Assembly: GCF_964253915.1 (NCBI RefSeq) | Contig: NZ_CAXUSG020000001.1 | Location: 62,001-126,000 of the forward strand | DNA: 64,000 nt | Source of the DNA: Metarhizobium sp964253915 | GTDB taxonomy: Bacteria > Pseudomonadota > Alphaproteobacteria > Rhizobiales > Rhizobiaceae | Direction of reading: 5' to 3' | Shown here: positions 59,100-64,000 of the stretch, in pieces | Numbering within the stretch: the first letter of the stretch is position 1 | Layout: each line of letters begins with the position of its first letter | Position numbers and translations under genes: made by a program | The notes under the pieces: generated by a model | The model's database searches: none | What the model was told of the DNA's origin: nothing | What the model saw: only the letters and a program-made list of their open reading frames with translations

Positions 59100-60092
59100 A
59101 TGGTTGTTGCTGACGCCGGTGCCCTGGATATCGCGGTTCTGCTGCCCTGTTACAACGAGGCGGGCACCATCGCCGCCGTCGTGCGCGGCTTTCGCGAGGC
59201 GCTGCCGGACGCGCGCATCTATGTCTACGACAACAATTCCGTCGACGGTACGGCGCTACAGGCGATGCTGGCCGGCGCCACGGTGGTGCGCGAGCGGCGC
59301 CAGGGCAAGGGCAATGTCGTGCGCCGCATGTTCGCTGACATCGAGGCCGACGTCTACCTGATGGCCGATGGCGACGGCACCTATTCGCCCGACGATGCCG
59401 AAGACCTGATCCGCACGCTTTTGACCGAGCGCGCCGACATGGTGGTCGGTACCCGCCGCGGCGTGCATGCCGATGCCGGACGCCAGGGCCATGCCATCGG
59501 CAACCGGCTGTTCAACCGCCTCTACCGCATGATCTTCGGCAGCGATTTCACAGATATCTTCTCTGGTTACCGCGCTTTCTCGCGCCGGTTCGTCAAGAGT
59601 TTCCCGGCCGTTTCCGCCGGTTTCGAGATCGAAACGGAAATGTCGGTGCATGCCTCGCGGCTGAAACTGCCGGTGAGCGAGCTGGAACTCGATTACGGCC
59701 GCCGGCCGGAGGGCTCGCATTCGAAGCTCTCGACCTTCAAGGACGGCGCCAAGATCCTTTGGATGTTTGCGATGCTGATGAAGGAGACGCGGCCCTTCGC
59801 CTTCTTCGGCGCGCTCAGTGTCGCCTTCATGGCGACGAGCACCGTGTTCATGACGCCGGTGCTGCTCGAATATTTCGCCACCGGCCTGGTGAACCGTCAG
59901 CCGACATGGGTTCTGTCCATGGCGTTGATGATGATTTCCTTCATGATGTTCACCGCCGGCACCATCCTCGATTCCGTCGCCAGGGGCCGGGCGGAGCAGA
60001 TGCGCATCCACTATATGAGCCTGCCGGTCGGCCGGTTGCGGCCCGCCGCCGCTGCGGAACCCGTAGCCGACGAAACGGTGAGGGCGGCATGA
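59100..60092 (+). CDS. GT2 glycosyltransferase with C-terminal membrane helices (ArnC/DPM-like)
   Basis: 330 aa. GT-A fold: IAVLLPCYNEAGTIAAVVRG, YVYDNNSVDGT, and the metal-binding ADGDG (Asp90, Asp92), then FTDIFSGYRAFSRRFVKSFP. Two C-terminal helices (about 240-260 and 270-300). Resembles enzymes that load a sugar onto polyprenyl phosphate. ATG 59100 with AGGTAGA upstream; a TTG at 59085 is possible. First gene of a four-gene operon. Confidence 0.88.
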   Translation: MVVADAGALDIAVLLPCYNEAGTIAAVVRGFREALPDARIYVYDNNSVDGTALQAMLAGATVVRERRQGKGNVVRRMFADIEADVYLMADGDGTYSPDDAEDLIRTLLTERADMVVGTRRGVHADAGRQGHAIGNRLFNRLYRMIFGSDFTDIFSGYRAFSRRFVKSFPAVSAGFEIETEMSVHASRLKLPVSELELDYGRRPEGSHSKLSTFKDGAKILWMFAMLMKETRPFAFFGALSVAFMATSTVFMTPVLLEYFATGLVNRQPTWVLSMALMMISFMMFTAGTILDSVARGRAEQMRIHYMSLPVGRLRPAAAAEPVADETVRAA

Positions 60093-60111
60093 GCGGCCGT
60101 GGAGCGCGACC

Positions 60112-60807
60112 ATGAACCGGGAAACCACCAACCGCATCCGCTTCGTCATCGAAGACGTCATGCCGCCGATCCTGCGTGATTCCGCTGCCTTTCGCTGGAT
60201 GGCGCGCCTCGCCTGGGGTGACCACATCAATCATCTCGCCCGTTTTCGCGAACGCGCACCCTTCCTGACCGAGGCCGAATACGAAACGCTCTATCGAAAC
60301 CATCCGCGTGTGCACCAGGGCACCGACAATTCCGCCGCCACCATCCGCCGTATCAATGCCTCCGTGGTTGGCGACAGCCTGTGCGATGTCGGCTGCGGCA
60401 CTGGTGCACTGCTCAGCCACATCCAGGCGGCGCATCCGCAGCTTTCGCGCCTGACCGGCGTCGATTTTGTCGTCGAGGACGCGGCGGCCTTGCCGGGCAT
60501 CGAATATGTTGCCGCCAAGATCGAGGCCCTGCCCTTTGCCGACGGCGAGTTCGACACGGTGGTCTGCACCCATGTCATCGAGCACCTCTTGGATTACAGG
60601 CAGGCAATTGCCGAATTGCGGCGCATTGCCCGTCGGCGGCTGATCATCGTCGTGCCGCGGGAGCGGGAATACCGCTACACCTTCAATCCGCACTTCAACT
60701 TTTTTCCCTACACGCATTCCTTCCTGCGCGCCGTCCATCCGGTGCCGGCGATCCACGAATGCATCGATATCGGCCGCGATATTTTTTACCGTGAAGACCG
60801 GGATTGA
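60112..60807 (+). CDS. class I SAM-dependent methyltransferase
   Basis: 231 aa. SAM motif I CDVGCGTGAL (91-100), motif II/III region DTVVCTHVIEHLLDYRQAIA, then RRRLIIVVPREREYRYTFNP. An N-terminal extension of about 80 residues precedes the fold. 19 bp after the GT2 gene and 10 bp before the SMR-like gene; likely methylates a sugar or lipid made by this operon. Confidence 0.87.
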   Translation: MNRETTNRIRFVIEDVMPPILRDSAAFRWMARLAWGDHINHLARFRERAPFLTEAEYETLYRNHPRVHQGTDNSAATIRRINASVVGDSLCDVGCGTGALLSHIQAAHPQLSRLTGVDFVVEDAAALPGIEYVAAKIEALPFADGEFDTVVCTHVIEHLLDYRQAIAELRRIARRRLIIVVPREREYRYTFNPHFNFFPYTHSFLRAVHPVPAIHECIDIGRDIFYREDRD

Positions 60808-60817
60808 GGAGCGGCCG

Positions 60818-61180
60818 ATGTTCTCCTCCCTTCCTCTCGCCACATGGGTCGGGCTTCTGGGCACGCCGCTGCTGATTGCGGCCGGGCAGGTGCTGTTCAA
60901 ACTGACCAGCGCGTCTGCCGGCGATTTCAGCGCACGCAGTCTCATGCAGCTGGCATTCAACCCGCTGCTGCTCGCCGCCCTGGCGCTCTACGGCTTCGGC
61001 ACGCTGGTCTGGATCTACGTGCTGAAATCGGTGCCGCTGACGATTGCCTATTCCTTCATGGGGCTGACATTCTGCTTCGTACCGCTTTTGGCGCAGGTCT
61101 TCTTGGGCGAGGCCGTGACCTTGCGTTATGCCTTCGGCGCCGTGCTGATCGTCGCCGGCATGATCGCGATCAACGCCTGA
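60818..61180 (+). CDS. SMR/EamA-type small membrane protein (ArnE/ArnF-like)
   Basis: 120 aa, four helices. LLIAAGQVLFKLTSASAG, LALYGFGTLVWIYVLKSVPL and AYSFMGLTFCFVPLLAQVFL are typical of small multidrug resistance-like flippase subunits such as ArnE/F. GAGGAG 6 nt before ATG 60818. Predicted to flip a polyprenyl-phosphate sugar produced by the upstream GT2. Confidence 0.82.
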   Translation: MFSSLPLATWVGLLGTPLLIAAGQVLFKLTSASAGDFSARSLMQLAFNPLLLAALALYGFGTLVWIYVLKSVPLTIAYSFMGLTFCFVPLLAQVFLGEAVTLRYAFGAVLIVAGMIAINA

Positions 61181-61509
61181 TGCGCCTTGCCCGTTTCATC
61201 TTCGCGCTGATCGCCGGTTTCCTGCTTGAGGCGCTGGTGCTGCATCTGCTGCATGCGGGAAGCGGTGGCACGGCGTTTCTGCCCGGCCTTGCCGCGCTTG
61301 CCGCCGCCATGGCGGCGATGTGGGTCATCGCCGCCGGAAGAAGAGCGCGCTATCTCCTGCTGCTGACGGCGCTGTTCGGCTACGGCCTGTTCGCCGCCCT
61401 GGTCTTCGGTTCACCGGATATACAGCCTGTGACGGCGCGCCTCCTGTCGTCGCTGGCCGCCGTCGCCTTTGCGCTGTTCGGTTACGTCCGCTTCGTCAGC
61501 CGGAGTTAA
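61180..61509 (+). CDS. small membrane protein, 109 aa
   Basis: Start ATG shares one base with the stop of the SMR-like gene. Four hydrophobic segments (FIFALIAGFLLEALVLHLLH; FLPGLAALAAAMAAMWVIAA; YLLLLTALFGYGLFAALVFG; LLSSLAAVAFALFGYVRFV). No motif recognised; possibly a GtrA-like or accessory membrane partner. Confidence 0.65.
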   Translation: MRLARFIFALIAGFLLEALVLHLLHAGSGGTAFLPGLAALAAAMAAMWVIAAGRRARYLLLLTALFGYGLFAALVFGSPDIQPVTARLLSSLAAVAFALFGYVRFVSRS

Positions 61510-61515
61510 GACGGC

Positions 61516-62502
61516 TCAAACCGTCTCCCAGCCATCCTTCTCGCTGGCGCGGTAAATGGCGTCGATGACCTTCTGGTTCAGCTTCGAGCTTTCGAGCGTC
61601 ACCACTTCCTGATCCTCGCCGCCGGCCGCGCGGGCAAAAGCTTCCGCCTCGCACTTGTATTGCCGGCTGTCTTGGAAGCGGAAGACGCGGGATTCGTTGT
61701 GGTTGCGGTTGGTGAGTTCGATTTCTTCGGCGCCATAACGGTCGGCGTTGAACGGCGACTTCACCTCGATGTAACCCTCGGTGCCGTGGAACACCATCAC
61801 CTGGCGATGCGCCAGCTGGGTGGAGATATAGAAGGTCAGCTCGAAATCGCCGAAATCCGCCTTGACGCTGGAATAGATGTCGGTGCCGAATTCCGGGTCG
61901 CGCTCGGTGACGGCCTGGATGCGCTTCGGCTCCTTGCCGGTGACGAAACGGGTGCTGATCGTCGGGTAGACGCCAATATCGGGCAGGCCACCGCCGCCGA
62001 GTGAGGGCACGTTGCGCATGTTGCCGGGATCGCGGTTGAAATAGGTGAACGCGCCCTGCACATGCTTCAGCGCGCCAATTGCGCCGTCCTTGATCAGTTC
62101 ACGCACCTTCAGCCATACCGGCGCGTAGGTCACCATATAGGCTTCCGTCACCAGCACGTTGTTGCGGTTGCGGGCTTCGATCAGCACGTCGATCTCATCG
62201 GCATTCAGCGCCAGCGGCTTTTCCACCAGCACATGCTTGCCGGCATCCGCCGCCTTGACCGACCACTCGACATGCTGCGAGGTCGGCAGCGGAATGTAGA
62301 CGGCGTCGATCGTGTCGGAGGCGAGCATTTCTTCGTAGGAACCGAAGGCATGCGGCACGGAAAAGCGGTCAGCCATTTCGCGCGCCCTTGCAAGGTCGCG
62401 GCTGGCAATGGCGGTCACCACGCAGTTTTCGGCGTCCTGGATGGCAGGCACCACGAGTTCGCGGCCGATCTTGGCGGTGGACAGAATTCCGAAGCGCAGC
62501 AT
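61516..62502 (-). CDS. Gfo/Idh/MocA family oxidoreductase
   Basis: 328 aa. N-terminal Rossmann domain (RFGILSTAKIGRELVVPAIQ, AIASRDLARAREMADRFSVP), the family's EKPLALN lysine motif, and C-terminal sugar-binding sheet (GGGGLPDIGVYPTISTRFVT). NAD(P)-dependent oxidation of a sugar, inositol or sugar acid; substrate unknown. CAGGGAGATG precedes ATG 62502; the frame extends upstream into the tandem repeat but is not conserved. Confidence 0.9.
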   Translation of the reverse strand: MLRFGILSTAKIGRELVVPAIQDAENCVVTAIASRDLARAREMADRFSVPHAFGSYEEMLASDTIDAVYIPLPTSQHVEWSVKAADAGKHVLVEKPLALNADEIDVLIEARNRNNVLVTEAYMVTYAPVWLKVRELIKDGAIGALKHVQGAFTYFNRDPGNMRNVPSLGGGGLPDIGVYPTISTRFVTGKEPKRIQAVTERDPEFGTDIYSSVKADFGDFELTFYISTQLAHRQVMVFHGTEGYIEVKSPFNADRYGAEEIELTNRNHNESRVFRFQDSRQYKCEAEAFARAAGGEDQEVVTLESSKLNQKVIDAIYRASEKDGWETV

Positions 62503-62591
62503 GTTTTCATCTCCCTGGCTGGTCTTTGGCCGCACCATAGGCAGGGGCAGGGGGTGATGCAATGGCGGCCAGCGATCGACATCGCTTTCGC

Positions 62592-62638
62592 GGGCCAAAT
62601 GCTTTCGGGCCAAATGCTTTCACAGGCCAAATGCTTTC
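62592..62638. repeat. three tandem copies of GGCCAAATGCTTTC
   Basis: Copies at 62592-62606 and 62607-62621 (GGGCCAAATGCTTTC, directly adjacent) and 62625-62638 (GGCCAAATGCTTTC), in the divergent gap between the Gfo/Idh and aldo/keto reductase genes. No spacers, so not a CRISPR array. Confidence 0.9.
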
Positions 62639-62735
62639 ACGGGAATGAGAATGGCATTTGGCAAAAAGCGCCGCTAGTCTGCGCTGCCCGGTGTTGCCGG
62701 GTCTTTCAGTCCGTTCTCATCCTGGAGTTTTCATC

Positions 62736-63686
62736 ATGAATTTGCGTCCCCTTGGGCGAACCGGCCTCAAGATCGCCCCGCTGGTGTTCGGCGGCAATGT
62801 TTTCGGCTGGACGGCCGACGAAAAGACGTCTTTCGACCTGCTTTCCGGTTTCTTCGATGCCGGCCTCAACACGGTCGACACGGCGGATGTCTACTCGTCC
62901 TGGGCACCGGGCAACAAGGGCGGCGAATCGGAAACCATCATCGGCAAGTGGCTGAAGAGCGGCGCGGTTTCGCGCGACAAGGCGATCATTATCACCAAGG
63001 TTGGTTCCGATCTCGGCGAAGGCCGCAAGGGCCTGTCGCAGAAATGGATCGTGCAGGCCGTCGAGGATTCGCTGAAGCGCCTGCAGACGGATTACATCGA
63101 CCTCTATTTGTCGCACTGGCCGGATGCCTCGGTGCCTTACGAAGAAACGCTGGCCGCCCATACGAAGCTGAAGGAACAGGGCAAGATCCGCGCCATCGGC
63201 GGCTCCAACCTCGATGCCGGGCAATTGCAGGCGTCACTCGATGCGGCTGCGAAAAACGGCCTGGGGCGTTACGACGTGCTGCAGCCGGAATACAATCTCT
63301 ACGACCGCGGCGGCTTCGAGGGTGCGCTAGCCGACCTCTGCCAGGCAGAAGAAATCGGCGTCATCACCTATTTCAGCCTGGCCTCCGGTTTCCTCAGCGG
63401 CAAATACCGGACGAAGGACGATACGGCCGGCAAGGCACGCGGCAGCGACGTCGAGAAATACCTCGACGACAAGGGCCTGCGTATCCTGGCGGCTCTCGAT
63501 GAAATCGCCGCCGAAACCGGCGCAAAACATGCGGAAATCGCGCTTGCCTGGCTGATGGCCAAGCCGGCGGTGACAGCACCGATCGCCAGCGCCACCAGCC
63601 TGCCGCAGCTCGAAAGCCTGGTAAAGGCGGCCACCCTGACGCTTCCGGCAGACGCGATTGCCTTGCTCGACAAGGCCGGCGCATAA
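62736..63686 (+). CDS. aldo/keto reductase (third in window)
   Basis: 316 aa. Tetrad Asp48, Tyr53 (VDTADVYSSW), Lys88 (ITKVG) and His127 (LYLSHWPDA); GFEGALADLCQAEEIGVITY and C-terminal APIASATSLPQLESL for NADP. Typical of the YajO/Tas-like subfamily rather than the two operon enzymes at 26-34 kb. CTGGAG precedes ATG 62736. Divergent from the Gfo/Idh gene. Confidence 0.9.
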   Translation: MNLRPLGRTGLKIAPLVFGGNVFGWTADEKTSFDLLSGFFDAGLNTVDTADVYSSWAPGNKGGESETIIGKWLKSGAVSRDKAIIITKVGSDLGEGRKGLSQKWIVQAVEDSLKRLQTDYIDLYLSHWPDASVPYEETLAAHTKLKEQGKIRAIGGSNLDAGQLQASLDAAAKNGLGRYDVLQPEYNLYDRGGFEGALADLCQAEEIGVITYFSLASGFLSGKYRTKDDTAGKARGSDVEKYLDDKGLRILAALDEIAAETGAKHAEIALAWLMAKPAVTAPIASATSLPQLESLVKAATLTLPADAIALLDKAGA

Positions 63687-63696
63687 ATTGAGGAGC

Positions 63697-63728
63697 GACG
63701 TTCGGCGGCCAAACGACCGCCGAACGTC
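63697..63728. terminator. bidirectional terminator between convergent genes
   Basis: GACGTTCGGCGG (63697-63708) pairs perfectly with CCGCCGAACGTC (63717-63728) around an 8-nt loop, 10 bp after the aldo/keto reductase stop. Confidence 0.7.
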
Positions 63729-63758
63729 ACGTCGGCCGATCTGGCCAGCCTCTCGGTG

Positions 63759-64000
63759 TCAGTCATGGTCCAGCGATAGCGGCCAGTCACCGTGATTGAC
63801 ATACCGCGTCTGGCCGTAAAAGCTTTCGATCAGGCGAAAGCCACCGGCTCTCCAGACGATCGGTTCGTCCAGCCGCCGCGTCTCGATCGGCGTTTGCCGC
63901 TGGTGATAAAATAAGGTCATGTGCGGTGTGAAGCCACCCGGCTTCGAGGAGATCACCCCGGCTTCCGAAAGCACCTCCACCACCTGTCGCTGCGAAAACG
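63759..64000 (-). CDS. 2'-5' RNA ligase/cyclic phosphodiesterase-like protein, C-terminus only
   Basis: The gene enters from the right edge; about 80 codons are present, ending at 63759. PGGFTPHMTLFYHQRQT contains one HxT motif (His-Met-Thr) of the 2H phosphoesterase superfamily, and the remaining strands (PIVWRAGGFRLIESFYG) fit its second lobe. The first HxT motif would be outside the window. Such proteins hydrolyse 2',3'-cyclic phosphates on RNA. Confidence 0.65.
   Translation of the reverse strand, partial: FSQRQVVEVLSEAGVISSKPGGFTPHMTLFYHQRQTPIETRRLDEPIVWRAGGFRLIESFYGQTRYVNHGDWPLSLDHD

Noticed and set aside
62592..62638. Possible CRISPR array
   Set aside because: Three short direct repeats with no spacers between the first two and 3 bp before the third; no cas genes in the window.

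Overview
The window looks like a chromosomal segment of an alphaproteobacterium of the Rhizobiaceae (Rhizobium/Agrobacterium group). Support comes from high-GC coding with GCC/GGC-rich codons, an Irr iron regulator next to fabA-fabB, the order tRNA-Ala / FYDLN-acid protein / aroA / cmk / rpsA, an EPSP synthase strongly resembling the class II Agrobacterium CP4 enzyme (compared from memory), a dnaK-dnaJ pair, and two families of palindromic intergenic repeats typical of rhizobia (a two-hairpin mosaic element in at least eight places, and one RIME1-like CTTCTCCCC element).

Layout. 1-8.2 kb: fabB (partial), fabA, irr, then mostly membrane and secreted proteins (TRIC channel, DUF218, TMEM43-like, YoaK-like, PAP2) and an SDR dehydrogenase. 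8.2-12.7 kb: an accessory-looking stretch with small secreted or unknown proteins, a Calx-beta/DUF4214 protein and a low-GC HEPN-domain protein beside tRNA-Ala(GGC). 12.8-17.6 kb: housekeeping block FYDLN-acid / aroA-cmk / rpsA. 17.6-23.7 kb: three acidic proteins of unknown function around nadV (nicotinamide phosphoribosyltransferase), two of them apparent paralogues and with CtrA-like boxes upstream, then a short RNase D.

23.8-33.9 kb: a NanR-like GntR regulator, then the most system-like part of the window. Two divergent operons share a 107-bp promoter region. The minus arm encodes GntR, a TIGR04076 protein, an aldo/keto reductase, a SnoaL/DUF4440-like protein and a branched-chain-type substrate-binding protein. 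The plus arm encodes LivG, LivF, LivH, LivM and an aldo/keto reductase fused to a RidA-like domain. Together they form one complete ABC importer plus a small catabolic set; the substrate is unknown. 34.0-37.6 kb: an aminotransferase, a polar amino acid binding protein and permease without an ATPase gene, and MarR. 37.8-43.6 kb: dnaJ, dnaK and a class A penicillin-binding protein.

43.8-55.2 kb: a LexA-box-like site before a tiny ORF and an M15 peptidase, an AstE/AspA-type hydrolase, an epimerase plus GT4 pair, two EamA exporters (one divergent from a MarR gene with a palindromic operator over its promoter), AraC, an M29 aminopeptidase, a flavodoxin-like oxidoreductase and xseA. 55.5-57.1 kb: a two-gene phage-like module resembling gene transfer agent head spike base and fibre. 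57.1-61.5 kb: a GT-C membrane protein divergent from a GT2 / methyltransferase / SMR-like / small membrane protein operon, resembling the ArnC-ArnE/F-ArnT logic of lipid-linked sugar transfer. 61.5-64 kb: a Gfo/Idh/MocA oxidoreductase, an aldo/keto reductase, and the C-terminus of a 2'-5' RNA ligase-like protein.

All family names come from reading motifs and from memory of families; no database search was run.
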